Shown: positions 9,711-20,404, counted from the stretch's first letter. The stretch is 64,000 nt of DNA from Embleya scabrispora (GCF_002024165.1 NZ_MWQN01000001.1:1922001-1986000); one strand, 5' to 3'. The notes: generated from the letters alone by a model not told the origin. A program made the numbers and translations.

Positions 9711-9888
9711 GCAGTGCCACCTCCCGTCGCCGGGAGGCTCGTATGGTCAGGGTGCCGACCCTCGGGGCACGCGAAAAACACGCCTCGGGCAGGGTCGGTC
9801 CGTAAGAGTATCGCAGCCCGCGCGCCAGGCCCCAAACGGGGCCATTCGAGCGGGACGCGCGAAGCGCCGGAGCGGGTCGGGCGAGCGG

Positions 9889-10842
9889 CTACTGCCGGCC
9901 GCCGTCCTGCTGGAACTGGCGCACGTCGATCAGGCTCGTGTCGAAGAAGCTGGTCTCGTCCAGCGACTGGCCGTAGCCGCCCTGCGGGTCGTAGGCGGGC
10001 TGCTGTCCGGTGTTCGGCCCGGCGTGGTGCTGTGCCTGGTCGTGCGGGCCCGGATACTGCGGCTGCCCGTGCTGATCGTACTGGCCCATGTCGTACTGGC
10101 CCTCGTAGCCGCCGGCGTAGCCGTTGTCGACGCCGGCGCCCTGCGCGTAGGCGGGCTGTCCGTAGCCGGGCTGCGCGTAGGTGTCCTGGCCGTAGGGGCC
10201 GGCCTGCGCGGGCACGGTCGGCGCGGCGGGCGGCGCGCTCGGGTACTCCGGCCGGCCGGGCTGCTGCTGTTGCTGCTGCGGAGCGGCGAACGTCTCCTCG
10301 TGGCCGTCGAGCTGGGCCTGGAGGCTGCCGGGGCGGGCCTTGGCCTGCGCGTCGGCCAACTCCTGCGCCTGCATGTACTCGCCCAGCTCGTCGGAGGGGC
10401 GCCGGCCGCGCATCTTGTCCCGGCCGCGGCCGATCGCGCCGAGCGTCTTGGTGAGCACCACCTCGAAGTTGGCCAGCTTCTGGTCGACGTAGTCGTCGGC
10501 CTCCTCGCGGATGCGCTGGGCCTCGTGGCGGGCCTCGGTCAGGATCCGCTCCGCCTCGCCGTACGCCTCGCGCGCCACCTCGGTGTCGGCGACCAGCGAA
10601 CCGCGCTCCTCGCGCGCCTTGGCCAGCACCCGCTCGGCCTCGCGACGCCCCTCCTCGATCACCGACTCGCGGTCGCCGAGCACCCGGCGGGCGTGCTGGA
10701 ACTCCTCGGGCAGCAGGTTCTTGAGTTCTTCGAGCCGGGCCACCACGTCCGCGCGATTGACCACGCAGGACGCCGACATCGGCATCGAGCGGGCGTTCTC
10801 CACCAGGGCGATCAGTTCATCGAGCTTGGGCTGCACGTCCAC
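9889..10842 (-). CDS. DivIVA-like coiled-coil protein with Gln/Pro/Gly-rich tail
   Basis: 317 aa. The N-terminal region (about residues 1-165) is a long charged coiled coil containing ARSMPMSASCVVNR, well conserved in actinobacterial homologues. The C-terminal half is low complexity, rich in Gln, Tyr, Pro and Gly, and includes a run of six Gln. Related proteins are often annotated as cell-division initiation or ATP-synthase-b-like; no enzymatic motif is present, so a structural or scaffold role at the membrane or pole is inferred. Start chosen at GTG 10842 because the homologous region begins VDVQPKLDELI and purine-rich GAGGAGAGAGAG lies upstream. Confidence 0.85.
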   Translation of the reverse strand: MDVQPKLDELIALVENARSMPMSASCVVNRADVVARLEELKNLLPEEFQHARRVLGDRESVIEEGRREAERVLAKAREERGSLVADTEVAREAYGEAERILTEARHEAQRIREEADDYVDQKLANFEVVLTKTLGAIGRGRDKMRGRRPSDELGEYMQAQELADAQAKARPGSLQAQLDGHEETFAAPQQQQQQPGRPEYPSAPPAAPTVPAQAGPYGQDTYAQPGYGQPAYAQGAGVDNGYAGGYEGQYDMGQYDQHGQPQYPGPHDQAQHHAGPNTGQQPAYDPQGGYGQSLDETSFFDTSLIDVRQFQQDGGRQ

Positions 10843-10950
10843 GGGCTTGCTCTCTCTCCTCAAACCGACGGTAGCCGTCGTGTTCGCCGGCATCGCGTGA
10901 CGGACCGACTCGCCCCGGGCGGTCGGCCCGGTGACGAGGCACGTGCCCCG

Positions 10951-11433
10951 TCAGCCCTGCGCGAGCCGCTCGGTGAGCCGACGTAGCACCGTCTCCGGCA
11001 CCAGGCCGGACACGTCGCCTCCGTACGTCGCGACCTCTTTGATGAGACTCGACGACAGAAAGCTGTAGAGGGGGTTCGTCGCGACGAACAAGGTCTCCAC
11101 TTCGGTAAGACCGTAGTTCATCTGGGCCATCTGCAACTCGTAGTCGAAGTCGGTGACCGCGCGCAGCCCCTTGATGATGGCCGGGATCTCGCGCTCCTTG
11201 CAGAAGTTGACCAGCAACCCCTCGAACGCCTCGACCCTGACGTTCCCGTACTGCTCGACCACCTCGTGGAGCATGTCGATGCGCTCCTCGATGGTGAACA
11301 GACCGGAGCGCTTGGCGCGATTGAAGCCGATCGCCACGTAGACCTCGTCGTAGAGGCTGGAGGCCCGGCCGATGATGTCCAGATGACCGTTGGTGACCGG
11401 GTCGAACGAACCGGGGCAGACGACTCGACGCAA
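10951..11433 (-). CDS. coaD: Phosphopantetheine adenylyltransferase
   Basis: 160 aa, exactly the family length when the TTG at 11433 is used (GAGGGG 8 bases upstream). It contains the nucleotidyltransferase motif TNGH in FDPVTNGHLDII and the C-terminal motif SSSLIKE. It transfers AMP to 4'-phosphopantetheine in the penultimate step of coenzyme A synthesis. Downstream of rsmD by 59 bp on the same strand, as in most bacteria. Confidence 0.96.
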   Translation of the reverse strand: MRRVVCPGSFDPVTNGHLDIIGRASSLYDEVYVAIGFNRAKRSGLFTIEERIDMLHEVVEQYGNVRVEAFEGLLVNFCKEREIPAIIKGLRAVTDFDYELQMAQMNYGLTEVETLFVATNPLYSFLSSSLIKEVATYGGDVSGLVPETVLRRLTERLAQG

Positions 11434-11492
11434 CGGAGGTTCCCCTCGAAATCGGGTGCCGGCGGGTCCGGACCCGTGATCCGGCCGCCTGA

Positions 11493-12062
11493 TCAGGCTT
11501 GCGCGGCGCGACCGTACCAGAGCGTTCCCTCGCCGTAGCGACGGGATCTGATCTCGTCGAAATCGGCGGGCCACGCGAATGGCCCACCGCGCGTGGCCCG
11601 TTCGACCGCGATCAGCGCGTCGGCCGCCAACCAGCCGTGTTCGGCGAGCGTGTCGAGCAGCGCGCCGACCTCACCGTCGGTGACCGCGTACGGCGGATCG
11701 AGGAAGACCACGTCGTACGGCTCGGCGGGGCAGCGCACGCCGACCGTCTTCTCCACCCGGGCCGGCCGCAGTTCCGCGCCGGGCAGGCCGACCAGGCGGA
11801 TGTTCTCCCGGACCACGCCGGCCGCCCCGGCGTCGGACTCGACCAGGAGGGCGTGCGCGGCGCCGCGGGACAGCGCCTCCAGACCGACCGCGCCGGAGCC
11901 GGCGAACAGGTCGAGCACCCGCGCGCCGTGCAGGGTGCCGCGCAGCGACTGGAGGGTGGAGAACAGCCCCTCGCGGGCCCGGTCCGAGGTCGGCCGGGTG
12001 TTCTCCCCGGGCGGGGTGCCGAGCCGGCGACCGCGCGCCGCGCCGGCGATCACCCGGGTCAT
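11493..12062 (-). CDS. rsmD: 16S rRNA (guanine(966)-N(2))-methyltransferase
   Basis: 189 aa. Substrate-binding N-terminus MTRVIAGAARGRRL, SAM motif I DLFAGSGAVGLEALSRG near residues 50-66, and the catalytic DPPY motif (VFLDPPY) near residues 121-127. It methylates G966 of 16S rRNA. ATG at 12062. In the usual pair with coaD. Confidence 0.95.
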   Translation of the reverse strand: MTRVIAGAARGRRLGTPPGENTRPTSDRAREGLFSTLQSLRGTLHGARVLDLFAGSGAVGLEALSRGAAHALLVESDAGAAGVVRENIRLVGLPGAELRPARVEKTVGVRCPAEPYDVVFLDPPYAVTDGEVGALLDTLAEHGWLAADALIAVERATRGGPFAWPADFDEIRSRRYGEGTLWYGRAAQA

Positions 12063-12338
12063 CCGCGCGCTCGCGAACGGGGGACGGCCGCGTGGGCGGC
12101 GACGGGGGCGGGTTCGGCGTACGTGTCCGGCATGGCGTCCACGCTATCGACTGCTCGCTGCCGACGGCATCCGGGCCCGAATACGGTGCGTGACGTGTCA
12201 TACACGCGGGGGTTCCCGATCGTATGGAGGGTGCACGGCGGGGGCGCCACCGTCGTGCGACGACCGTGTCGATCCGCCGCGTCGATCCGTGCGATCGACC
12301 GGCTCGGCGACATCCACCCCACGCACCGGGAGATCCCG

Positions 12339-12710
12339 ATGAAGCTCCGCACCCTTCTCGCCATGGCCGTGGCGGGCGTCGCGCTGGCCGCGTCCGGCGC
12401 GGCCCCGGCGGTCGCCGCCTCGGCTGCCCCGCGAAGCGCCGCGGCGAACTGCTACGTGGACAGCAACGGCACCCTGCACTGCGGCAACGGCGCGAGCGAC
12501 CTGCGCTCGGAGCCGTTCTTTTGGGCCCCCGTGGTCAGCCGGCTGACCACCACGTACAGCTACTTCAGCTGCTGGACCGAGGGCGACCCGCACTCGGGCG
12601 GCAACAACATCTGGTACTACACCGACGGTGACGACGGCGGGCACGGCTTCCTGCCCGCGCAGCGTGTGCTCACCCCGCAGGACCCGATGCCGGGCATGTA
12701 CCACTGCTGA
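12339..12710 (+). CDS. Small secreted SH3-like protein
   Basis: 123 aa. Signal peptide MKLRTLLAMAVAGVALA... with probable cleavage after an AxA at residues 26-28. The mature part of about 95 aa carries four Cys (CYVDSNGTLHC, SCWTEG, C-terminal YHC) and an SH3b-like pattern with WYYTDGDDGGHGFLP. No catalytic residues. ATG with GGGAG about 7 bases upstream. The membrane protein encoded convergently at 12822 ends with a similar WY...GWLP pattern, so the two may belong to related folds. Confidence 0.85.
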   Translation: MKLRTLLAMAVAGVALAASGAAPAVAASAAPRSAAANCYVDSNGTLHCGNGASDLRSEPFFWAPVVSRLTTTYSYFSCWTEGDPHSGGNNIWYYTDGDDGGHGFLPAQRVLTPQDPMPGMYHC

Positions 12711-12727
12711 CCGGCTCGACCCGGCGT

Positions 12728-12760
12728 GGCCGGGGGGCGGGAGTCTTCCCTCCCCCGGCC
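12728..12760. terminator. Bidirectional terminator between convergent genes
   Basis: Nine-bp perfect outer stem GGCCGGGGG/CCCCCGGCC with an inner GGGA/TCCC extension, between the secreted protein gene and the anti-sigma-like gene. Confidence 0.6.
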
Positions 12761-12821
12761 GCGTCCGGCCGTCGGGCCCGTGCCGGAAGGGCCCGGGCTC
12801 ATGCGCCGGGTCGGCGCCGGC

Positions 12822-13400
12822 TCAGGTGCAGTCCGGGACCTCGGTCTCGTTGCGGGTGCGCACACCGGGCAGCCAGCCCTCGGCGCCGGTGCCCAGGACC
12901 ACCACCCGATACCAGTGCCGGGAGGCGACACCGGTCTCGTCGGTCACCCGCGGGCCGTCGGCGAGCAGGCAGACCAGGAGCACCCGGTCGCCGTGCCAGA
13001 CCCGGTCGGCCAGGTCGGCCGTCCGCGACGACAGGGCCGGCTTGCGGAAGACACCGAGCGAGCACTCGATCGTGCGCAGCGCCCGGCACGGCTGCTCCGA
13101 GTTGTACACCTCGCCCTGCACGCTGGCCGCGCGCGCGGCCGGCGGCTTGGGCGTCGGCCGCTCGGCGGGGTTGTGCCGCCCGGCCAGGAACGCGCTCAGG
13201 CCGACCACGGCGACCACCACGACGGCCGCGAGCGCGGTCGCGAACGCTCCGCGCCACCTCGGGCGCGGTGCCGGCCGGCGCATCGCCCGCGCGGCGAGGC
13301 CGGGCGGTTCGGCGCAGTCGGCGTCCGCGTCGCGCAGCCGCAGGCGTAGTTCGCGAACCGCCTCGTCGGGGTCGTCGAGGTCGGGGGGCGACGGATTCAC
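12822..13400 (-). CDS. Membrane protein, probable anti-sigma partner with SH3-like outer domain
   Basis: 192 aa. Cytoplasmic N-terminus of about 60 residues (acidic, Arg-rich), a single transmembrane helix at about residues 63-82 (ALAAVVVVAVVGLSAFLA), then an extracytoplasmic domain with several Cys and a WYRVVVLGTGAEGWLP pattern. Its GTG overlaps the sigma factor stop by four bases (GTGA, 13397-13400), so the two are translationally coupled. This layout is typical of ECF sigma/anti-sigma pairs. No canonical zinc anti-sigma HxxxCxxC motif is visible, so the assignment rests on context. Confidence 0.75.
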   Translation of the reverse strand: MNPSPPDLDDPDEAVRELRLRLRDADADCAEPPGLAARAMRRPAPRPRWRGAFATALAAVVVVAVVGLSAFLAGRHNPAERPTPKPPAARAASVQGEVYNSEQPCRALRTIECSLGVFRKPALSSRTADLADRVWHGDRVLLVCLLADGPRVTDETGVASRHWYRVVVLGTGAEGWLPGVRTRNETEVPDCT

Positions 13401-13942
13401 CGGGTCACTCCTTCGTGCCGGTCCCGGCGGCGGAACCGGCCGGTGGGGCCGCCCAGGCCGGCGCGCAAGCGGGTCAGGGCGCGCTCGCGCGAGCGGGACA
13501 CCGTTCCGCGGTGCACGCCCAGGATCTCGGCGGCCTGATCGATCGTGTAGCCGTCCAGGTCGACCAGCAGCACCGCCGCGGCCTGCTTGGCGGGCAGCGA
13601 GCCGAGCATGCGCACCGCCTCCCACTCGGCCTCGCGCCGGGCGATCGGGTCGGCGGAGCCCGCGTGCGCGTGCTCCGGTTCGGGCGGCTCGGCCAGCAGG
13701 ACCTGTCGACTGCGCACCCGCCATATGTCGCGGGTGACGCTGACCATCGCACGGAACGCGTACGCGTACGGCTCCGGGTGGCCCAGGAGCCGGTCGGGTC
13801 TGCGGGCCAGTTTCAGGTAGGTCTCGTGCACCGCGTCCTCGGCGCTGCCTTCGCCGGCGAGCAACACGGCCCGCCGGTACAACCGAGGGAGCAACCCGCA
13901 GAAGAGCGCGTCGAAGCCCTCGTCCCCCGTACGTGCGTCCAT
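13397..13942 (-). CDS. ECF-type RNA polymerase sigma factor
   Basis: 181 aa. Region 2 spans about residues 15-85 (LLPRLYRRAVLLAGEGSAEDAVHETYLKLARRP) and region 4 residues 113-160 with a helix-turn-helix (YTIDQAAEILGVHRGTVSRSRERALTRLR). Probably directs a small regulon in response to an envelope signal through the coupled membrane protein downstream. ATG at 13942. Confidence 0.9.
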   Translation of the reverse strand: MDARTGDEGFDALFCGLLPRLYRRAVLLAGEGSAEDAVHETYLKLARRPDRLLGHPEPYAYAFRAMVSVTRDIWRVRSRQVLLAEPPEPEHAHAGSADPIARREAEWEAVRMLGSLPAKQAAAVLLVDLDGYTIDQAAEILGVHRGTVSRSRERALTRLRAGLGGPTGRFRRRDRHEGVTR

Positions 13943-14027
13943 GGCCCATTGGTAACCAACCGGCCGGGCGTCGCGCGTGCTCCGAACGGGTGATCGCGGG
14001 GGGCGCGTCGAAGCGGAGCGAGGGCGG

Positions 14028-16301
14028 TCAGCCCTTGTCGAGGTACTCCGCGCGCTCGTCGTCCAGGATGCTGGCCAGCGCGCTGCGCAGGTCGGGGTGC
14101 TCGGTCAGGTCGGGGTCGGTCGTCACGATCGAGCTCGCCTCCTCGCGGGCGGCCACGATCAGGTCCTCGTCCCGGACCACCTCCAGCATGCGCAGCGAGG
14201 AGCGGGAGCCGGACTGCGCGTCGCCGAGCACGTCGCCCTCGCGGCGTTGTTCGAGGTCGATCCGGGACAGCTCGAAGCCGTCCAGGGTCGCCGCCACCGC
14301 GTCCAGGCGTGCGCGCGCCGAGGTGCCGCCGGGCATCTCGCTGACCAGGAGGGTGAGTCCGGGGGCGCTGCCCCGGCCGACCCGGCCGCGCAACTGGTGC
14401 AGTTGGGAGACGCCGAACCGGTCGGCGTCCATGATCACCATCGCGGTCGCGTTGGGCACGTTGACGCCGACCTCGATCACCGTGGTCGCGACCAGCACGT
14501 CCACCTCGCCGGCGGTGAACCGGCGCATCACGTCGTCCTTGTCCTCGGGCGCCATCCGGCCGTGCAGCACCGCGACCCGCAGACCGGCCAGCGGGCCATC
14601 ACCGAGCGCGGCGGCGATGTCGAGCACGGCCAGCGGCGGCCGACGCTCCTCGGCCCCGCCGTCGGCGTCGGCGCCGATGTCGTCGGGGTCGTCCGGGTAC
14701 GCCTCGGCGGGCAGGTCCTCGTCCCGCTTGCGGGCGCCCTTCTTCGCGGCCTTCGTCCCGGCCTTCTTCTTCGCCTTCGGATCGTCGTCCTCGTCGCCGA
14801 TCCGCGGGCAGACCACGTACGCCTGATGGCCCTTGCCCACCTCCTCGCGCACCCGCTCCCAGGCGCGGTCGAGGAAGTGCGGCTTCTCCTTCGCCGGGAC
14901 CACGTGGGTGGCGATCGGCGAGCGCCCGGAGGGGAGTTGGGCCAGGATCGAGGTCTCCAGGTCGCCGAAGACGGTCATCGCCACGGTGCGCGGGATCGGC
15001 GTCGCGGTCATCACCAGCAGGTGCGGCGGCCGCTTGCCCTTGCCGCGCAGCGCGTCGCGCTGCTCGACGCCGAACCGGTGCTGTTCGTCGACCACCACCA
15101 GACCCAGGTCGTGGAACTCGACCCTGTCCTCGATCAACGCGTGCGTGCCGATCGCGATGCCGGCCTCGCCGGTGACCAGATCGAGCAGCGCGGCCCGGCG
15201 CGCGGCCACCCCCATCGACCCGGTGAGCAGGGTCACCTTGGTCCCGACCTCGGATCCGCCCAGCATCCCGGCCCCCTCGGCCAGCGGCCCGAGCATCTCC
15301 ACGATCGACCGGTAGTGCTGCTGGGCCAACACCTCGGTGGGCGCCAACAACGCCGTCTGCCCCCCGGCGTCCACCACGGTGAGCATCCCCCGCAGCGCGA
15401 CGAGCGTCTTGCCGGCCCCCACCTCGCCCTGGAGGAGGCGGTGCATGGGGTGCTCGCCGGCCAGGTCGGTCTCGATCTCGGCGCAGACCTCCTTCTGGCC
15501 GTCGGTGAGTTCGAACGGCAGGCGGGCGTCGAAGGCGTCGAGGATGCCGTCGGGACGGCGGGGGCGGGCCACCGCGGACTGGGCGCGGGCGTCGCGGCGG
15601 CGGCGGGCCAGGGCGATCTGCAGGACGAACGCCTCGTCCCACTTGAGCCGGTCCTTGGCCGCGGCGACGTCCTCCCAGGAGGTGGGGCGGTGCACCTGGA
15701 CCAGGGCCTCGGCCAGTCCCGGCATACCGCGCCGGGTGCGCATCTCGGCGGGCAGCGGGTCGCCGATCTCACCGAGCGTGTCCAGCGCCATCCCGACACA
15801 CTGGGCGACCTTCCAGGACGGCATGTTCGCCGCCGCCGGGTAGACCGGGATCAGCGCGCCGGCGAACACGTTCGCCACGCCGTCCTCGTCGTCCTCGCCG
15901 ATCAACTGGTAGTCGGGCCGGCTGAGCTGGACGGCGTTGTTGAACCGGCCCACCTTGCCCGCGAACAATCCGCGCCGGCCGGGCCGCAGTTCCTCTTCGC
16001 GCCAGGCCTGGTTGAAGAAGACCAGGGTGAGTTTGCCGCGCCCGTCGGTGACCTCGACCTCGAGCAGGTTGCCGCGCCGATTGCGGAACGGGCGCTTGGT
16101 CACCTTGGCGATCTCCGCCATCACGGTGACGTGCTCCTCGGGCTCCAGGCGCGAGAGGTCGGTCAGGCGCCCGCGCTCCGCGTAGCGCCGGGGGTAGTGG
16201 CGCAGCAGATCTCCGACGGTGTCCAGCTTGAGGGATTTGGCCAGCACCGTCGCCGTGCGGTCGCCGACGAGTTTCTTCAGCGGTTCGTCAAGGCGCGACA
16301 T
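14028..16301 (-). CDS. recG: ATP-dependent DNA helicase RecG
   Basis: 757 aa. N-terminal OB/wedge domain, Walker A GEVGAGKT near residue 291, DEQH box ([10 protein letters not shown]) near 403, and motif [11 protein letters not shown] in the second lobe. It remodels stalled forks and Holliday junctions. Between the two helicase lobes (about residues 499-554) is a low-complexity insert: Lys/Ala-rich, then Asp-rich. It is not part of the family core and is likely a surface linker. ATG at 16301, 9 bases inside the open frame; the ribosome binding site is weak. Confidence 0.95.
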   Translation of the reverse strand: MSRLDEPLKKLVGDRTATVLAKSLKLDTVGDLLRHYPRRYAERGRLTDLSRLEPEEHVTVMAEIAKVTKRPFRNRRGNLLEVEVTDGRGKLTLVFFNQAWREEELRPGRRGLFAGKVGRFNNAVQLSRPDYQLIGEDDEDGVANVFAGALIPVYPAAANMPSWKVAQCVGMALDTLGEIGDPLPAEMRTRRGMPGLAEALVQVHRPTSWEDVAAAKDRLKWDEAFVLQIALARRRRDARAQSAVARPRRPDGILDAFDARLPFELTDGQKEVCAEIETDLAGEHPMHRLLQGEVGAGKTLVALRGMLTVVDAGGQTALLAPTEVLAQQHYRSIVEMLGPLAEGAGMLGGSEVGTKVTLLTGSMGVAARRAALLDLVTGEAGIAIGTHALIEDRVEFHDLGLVVVDEQHRFGVEQRDALRGKGKRPPHLLVMTATPIPRTVAMTVFGDLETSILAQLPSGRSPIATHVVPAKEKPHFLDRAWERVREEVGKGHQAYVVCPRIGDEDDDPKAKKKAGTKAAKKGARKRDEDLPAEAYPDDPDDIGADADGGAEERRPPLAVLDIAAALGDGPLAGLRVAVLHGRMAPEDKDDVMRRFTAGEVDVLVATTVIEVGVNVPNATAMVIMDADRFGVSQLHQLRGRVGRGSAPGLTLLVSEMPGGTSARARLDAVAATLDGFELSRIDLEQRREGDVLGDAQSGSRSSLRMLEVVRDEDLIVAAREEASSIVTTDPDLTEHPDLRSALASILDDERAEYLDKG

Positions 16302-16360
16302 GCCGCCCAACGGTACTGGGCGGTGGTGTCATCGACGTGGTCCAACCGCCGGGTCGGCGG

Positions 16361-18022
16361 CTATTCGACCCCGATCAGCAGCGGATACACCTCCTGGCCG
16401 CCCTCGTAGACCATCACGTCCACGCCGAGCCGGGTGGCCCGCAGGTGGCGCTCGATCGCGGCGGCCAGGCCCGGCGGGCAGGCGCTGCCGGTGACCAGGG
16501 TGACCAGTTCGCCGCCGCCGGCGAGCATCCGGTCCACCACCACCGTGCCGGTCTCGCGCTGGTCCCGGCCGATCACCGCGATGTCGCCCTCGATCACGCC
16601 GAGCACGTCGCCCGCCTGGCACACGCCGGCCATCGTCCACGACTCGCGGACGGCGACGGTGAGCGCGCCGTAGCGGGTCGCGCCGGCGGCCGAGGTCATC
16701 CCCACGATGTCCTGGTCGAAGCGCCGACCCGGCTCGTGCACGGCGAGCGCGGCCAGGCCCTGGACGGCCGCCTTGGTCGGGATCACCTGGACCCGCACGC
16801 CCGCCGCCTGGGCCTGCTGGGCGGCCACCCCGGCCACCGCGTGGCAGTCGGCGTCGTTGGGCAGCAGCACCACCTCGCGCGCCTCGGTCCGCCGGATCGC
16901 GTCCACCAGCACGCTCGTGGACGGCCCCCGGCCCGGCCCGGCCTGCACGACGTGCGCGCCGTTCTCCGCGAACAGCGTGGCCAGGCCGTCGCCGTGGGCG
17001 ACCGCGACGATCCCGCGCGTCGGCGCGGGTTCGGGGGCCGCTGTGCCGACGAGCACCCGCTCCAGGTGGGTGATCCGGATCCGGTGCGGGCGGCCCGCGG
17101 CGATGCCCGCCTCGACGGCGGCGCCCGCGTCGTCCACGTGCACGTGCACGTTCCACAAGCCCTCGCCGCCGACCACCACGAGCGAGTCGCCGAGCGCGCC
17201 CAGCCGCTCGCGCAGCGCCGGCAGCGCGTCGTCGGGCGCGTCGAGCAGATAGATCACCTCGAACCCGGGCCCGCCGCCGGCGTCCTCCTCGGACCCGAGG
17301 GGGTCGGCGTACGGGACCGGGACGGGCGTCTGCACCTGGTGCGGGGAGATCCGGTACGCCGAACGCTCGCCGGTGACCACCGCGAGCAGCGCGTCGAGCA
17401 GCACGGTCAGCCCGCGCCCGCCGGCGTCCACCACGCCGGCCCGGCGCAGCACGTCCAACTGCTCGGGGGTACGCGCCAGCGCGCCGCGGGCGGCGGTCGC
17501 GGCGGCCCGCACCACCGGTCGGATCTCCTCCCCCGCCGCGGCCGCCGCGTCGGCCGCGGCCCGGGCCACGGTGAGCATGGTCCCCTCGACCGGCCGGGCC
17601 ACCGCGGCGTACGCGGCGTCGGCGGCGGTGCGCAGCGCGTGCGCGAGGGCGAGCCCGGCGGGCACCTCCCGGCCGCTCTCGCGCGCCGCGACCTGCTCTG
17701 CCTCGAATCGCTCGGCCATGCCGCGCAGGAGTTGGCTGAGGATCACCCCGGAGTTGCCGCGCGCGCCCAACAGCGCGCCGTGCGCGAGCGCCCGGAAGGC
17801 GCTCGGCAGATCGGGTTCGGGCAGGTCGGCGCCGAACAGCGCGTCGACCTCGGCGGTTCCCGATTCCAGGGTCAGGAACAGGTTCGTGCCGGTGTCGCCG
17901 TCGGGCACGGGATACACGTTGAGCGCGTCGATCTCCTCGCGCGCCCGACCCAGCAACTCCAGCGCGACGCGACCCCAGCGGCGTACCGCCGGACCGTCCA
18001 GCTCTCCCAGCAGGCCCTGCAC
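16361..18022 (-). CDS. DAK2-domain kinase, FakA/YloV-like
   Basis: 553 aa. N-terminal DAK2/DhaL domain with PDGDTGTN at residues 40-47, GARGNSG and a second conserved block, followed by the C-terminal domain typical of YloV/FakA proteins. In Firmicutes FakA, with a FakB lipid-binding subunit, phosphorylates fatty acids; no FakB (DegV) gene is in this window, so activity is by family only. Start placed at GTG 18022, five bases after AGGAGG; the next GTG upstream lies inside that ribosome binding site. Gene order DAK-recG is common in actinobacteria. Confidence 0.9.
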   Translation of the reverse strand: MQGLLGELDGPAVRRWGRVALELLGRAREEIDALNVYPVPDGDTGTNLFLTLESGTAEVDALFGADLPEPDLPSAFRALAHGALLGARGNSGVILSQLLRGMAERFEAEQVAARESGREVPAGLALAHALRTAADAAYAAVARPVEGTMLTVARAAADAAAAAGEEIRPVVRAAATAARGALARTPEQLDVLRRAGVVDAGGRGLTVLLDALLAVVTGERSAYRISPHQVQTPVPVPYADPLGSEEDAGGGPGFEVIYLLDAPDDALPALRERLGALGDSLVVVGGEGLWNVHVHVDDAGAAVEAGIAAGRPHRIRITHLERVLVGTAAPEPAPTRGIVAVAHGDGLATLFAENGAHVVQAGPGRGPSTSVLVDAIRRTEAREVVLLPNDADCHAVAGVAAQQAQAAGVRVQVIPTKAAVQGLAALAVHEPGRRFDQDIVGMTSAAGATRYGALTVAVRESWTMAGVCQAGDVLGVIEGDIAVIGRDQRETGTVVVDRMLAGGGELVTLVTGSACPPGLAAAIERHLRATRLGVDVMVYEGGQEVYPLLIGVE

Positions 18023-18271
18023 GCCCACCTCCTGTACGAATCCGATTGTGCGCGTCCCGTTCGCCGGCAGGTTATCGAGACGGGGAGCGGTGAAGCGGCC
18101 GACCCGGATGGGTTAGGCTTGGCGGGAAGCATGGCGAGATCGACCGATTGCCCATGCCCGGATCATCCCGGGTTCGCGCATCGCCCGGTCCGTCGGTTAC
18201 TCTTCTGCGGTTGTCCGGCATTCGCCGGCACGTGTTCGTACGCAATTCCCATTCGTCTTTGGAGTGTTCCC

Positions 18272-18457
18272 GTGGCTGCCAACTGCGACGTCTGCGGCAA
18301 GGGGCCGGGCTTCGGCAACAGCATTTCGCACTCTCACCGCCGGACGCCCCGTCGCTGGAACCCCAACATCCAGACGGTGCGTGCGAAGGTCGGTGCCACG
18401 CCGAAGCGCCTCAACGTCTGCACCTCGTGCATCAAGGCGGGCAAGGTTTCCCGCTAG
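18272..18457 (+). CDS. rpmB: 50S ribosomal protein L28, zinc-binding form
   Basis: 61 aa, beginning [25 protein letters not shown] in translation, with both CxxC pairs intact (C5/C8 and C50/C53). This is the C+ (zinc-containing) L28 variant; actinobacteria often also have a C- paralogue elsewhere, induced by zinc starvation. GTG at 18272 with GGAG 8 bases upstream. Divergent from the DAK gene. Confidence 0.97.
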   Translation: MAANCDVCGKGPGFGNSISHSHRRTPRRWNPNIQTVRAKVGATPKRLNVCTSCIKAGKVSR

Positions 18458-18478
18458 TCGCGCGACCGTTCGACTTCT

Positions 18479-18516
18479 CGAAGGGCCGGTTCACCCCTGG
18501 GTGGACCGGCCCTTCG
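18479..18516. terminator. Terminator of rpmB, shared with thiD
   Basis: Arms 18479-18495 and 18500-18516: a 17-bp stem with one G-T pair and a 4-base loop, 21 bases after the rpmB stop and between convergent genes. Confidence 0.75.
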
Positions 18517-18584
18517 GCATGTCCGGGGCGGGTGCGCCGGCACAGGCCCGGGAATCGACCGTCTCCCCCGGGCCCGTCCCCCGC

Positions 18585-19385
18585 TCAGAACCCGTCGCGC
18601 CACCGCCACGCGTGGTCCACCGGGCCGATGCCCTCGCCGAGCGGGAACCCGGCCCGGATCGCGCCGGTGACGTACTCCTTCGCCGCCGCCACCGCGTCCG
18701 GCACGGTGTCGCCGAGCGCGAGCCGCGAGGCGATCGCGCTCGCCAGCGTGCAGCCGGTGCCGTGGGTGTGCCGGTTGTCGTAGCGCGGGCTGGTGAACCA
18801 CCGCTCGTCGGTGCCGTCGAAGAGCAGGTCCGCGGCCTCGCCCTCCAGGTGGCCGCCCTTGACCAGGACCCAGTCCGGGCCGAAGCCGAGCATCGCCTCG
18901 GCCGCGCCGCGCATGTCGGCGCGCTCGCGCACCTTGTGGCCGGTCAGCAGTTCGACCTCGTACAGGTTGGGGGTGACCAGCGTGGACACCGGCAGCAGGC
19001 GGGTGCGCAGGGTCTCCAGCGCGTCGTTGGCGAGCAGCGTGTCGCCGTGCTTGGACGAGGCCACCGGGTCGACCACCACCGGCACCCGTACCTCGCCCAG
19101 CAGTTCGGCGACCACCGCCACCAGGTTCGGCGACGCGAGCATCCCGGTCTTGATCGCCTGCACGCCGATGTCGTCCACCACGCTGCGGAACTGGGCCCGC
19201 ACCGCCTCGGCGGGAAGCTCCCAGTAGCCCTGGACGCCGAGCGAGTTCTGCGCGGTCACCGCGGCGATCACGCTCATCCCGTGCACGCCGTGGGCCAGCA
19301 TCGTCTTCAGATCGGCCTGGATCCCGGCGCCGCCGCCGGAGTCGGAGCCGGCCACCGTCAGCACGCGCGGAGGAGTCTGCACCAT
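18585..19385 (-). CDS. thiD: Hydroxymethylpyrimidine/phosphomethylpyrimidine kinase
   Basis: 266 aa ribokinase-fold kinase. Substrate/ATP motif [14 protein letters not shown] at residues 12-25 and the C-terminal anion-hole/catalytic block [13 protein letters not shown] near residue 210. It carries out the two phosphorylations of HMP in thiamine biosynthesis. ATG at 19385 with only a weak AGG upstream. It lies 68 bp downstream of thiL on the same strand, so the two probably form a thiamine operon. Confidence 0.95.
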   Translation of the reverse strand: MVQTPPRVLTVAGSDSGGGAGIQADLKTMLAHGVHGMSVIAAVTAQNSLGVQGYWELPAEAVRAQFRSVVDDIGVQAIKTGMLASPNLVAVVAELLGEVRVPVVVDPVASSKHGDTLLANDALETLRTRLLPVSTLVTPNLYEVELLTGHKVRERADMRGAAEAMLGFGPDWVLVKGGHLEGEAADLLFDGTDERWFTSPRYDNRHTHGTGCTLASAIASRLALGDTVPDAVAAAKEYVTGAIRAGFPLGEGIGPVDHAWRWRDGF

Positions 19386-19453
19386 GCCGTGCAGCCTATC
19401 CGCGCCCGTCTCGGGCCCACTTTCCCGCCCCCGAAGGACTCGATCGACGACCC

Positions 19454-20404
19454 TCAGCCCCGGTCGAAGTGATCCCACCCGCCGGCGACGTCGGGGTCGC
19501 GCCCGTCCACGGTGACCCCCGTGCCCGTGTGCACCCGTCCGATCACCCGCCAGCGCGCCGGCAGCGCGGTTCCCGCCGGGAAGGTGGCCGCGAGCGCGTG
19601 GTCCTCACCGCCCGTGAGCACCCAGTTGAGCGGGTCGGCGCCGAGCGCGCGCGCCACGTCGCGCATCTGCGCCGGTACGTCCAGCCGGTCGGACAGCACG
19701 TCGATGCGCACCCCGGACGCGCGCGAGACGTGTCCCAAATCGGCGAGCAGACCGTCGCTGACGTCGATCATCGAGGTCGCGCCCAGGACCGCCGCGCCGG
19801 GCCCGGCGTCGTAGGGCGGCTCGGGCCGGCGGTGCGCCTCCACGAACGCGCGCGGCGCGCGATGCCCGTGGCCCAGGATCGCCAGCCCCGCCGCCGACCA
19901 GCCCAGCCAGCCCGCGACCGCGACCACGTCGCCCGGCCGGGCCCCCGAGCGCACGACCGGGGCGCGCCCCTGGAGGTCGCCGAGCGCGGTCACCGCGACC
20001 GTGACCGTGTCGCTGCCGACGACGTCGCCGCCCGCCACACCCGCGCCGACCACCGCGCACTCGTCGCGCAGGCCGTCGTACAACTCCAGCGCCCACCCGG
20101 TGGGCAGGTCCGGCGGCCCGCACAGCCCGATCAGCAGCGCGGTCGGCACCGCGCCCATCGCCGCGACGTCCGCCAGGTTCTGCGCGGCGGCCTTGCGGCC
20201 CACGTCGTACGCGGTCGACCAGTCGCGCCGAAAGTGCCGACCCTCGACGAGCAGGTCCATGGTGGCCACCACCCGACCGTCGGCGGCGGTGACCACGGCG
20301 GCGTCGTCGCCCGGGCCCAGGGACACGTGCGGCCCCGTCGGCACGCGCGCGACCAGCGCCCCGATCAGGCCGAACTCGCCGAGATCGCCCAGCGTCCCGC
20401 TCAT
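19454..20404 (-). CDS. thiL: Thiamine-monophosphate kinase
   Basis: 316 aa PurM/ThiL family. Motifs include [10 protein letters not shown] near residues 29-38, [19 protein letters not shown] and GGDVVGSD, and the C-terminal [12 protein letters not shown]. It phosphorylates thiamine monophosphate to the diphosphate. The start ATG at 20404 faces a 220-bp divergent region containing a heptamer repeat array. No TPP riboswitch-like sequence was seen upstream. Confidence 0.95.
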   Translation of the reverse strand: MSGTLGDLGEFGLIGALVARVPTGPHVSLGPGDDAAVVTAADGRVVATMDLLVEGRHFRRDWSTAYDVGRKAAAQNLADVAAMGAVPTALLIGLCGPPDLPTGWALELYDGLRDECAVVGAGVAGGDVVGSDTVTVAVTALGDLQGRAPVVRSGARPGDVVAVAGWLGWSAAGLAILGHGHRAPRAFVEAHRRPEPPYDAGPGAAVLGATSMIDVSDGLLADLGHVSRASGVRIDVLSDRLDVPAQMRDVARALGADPLNWVLTGGEDHALAATFPAGTALPARWRVIGRVHTGTGVTVDGRDPDVAGGWDHFDRG

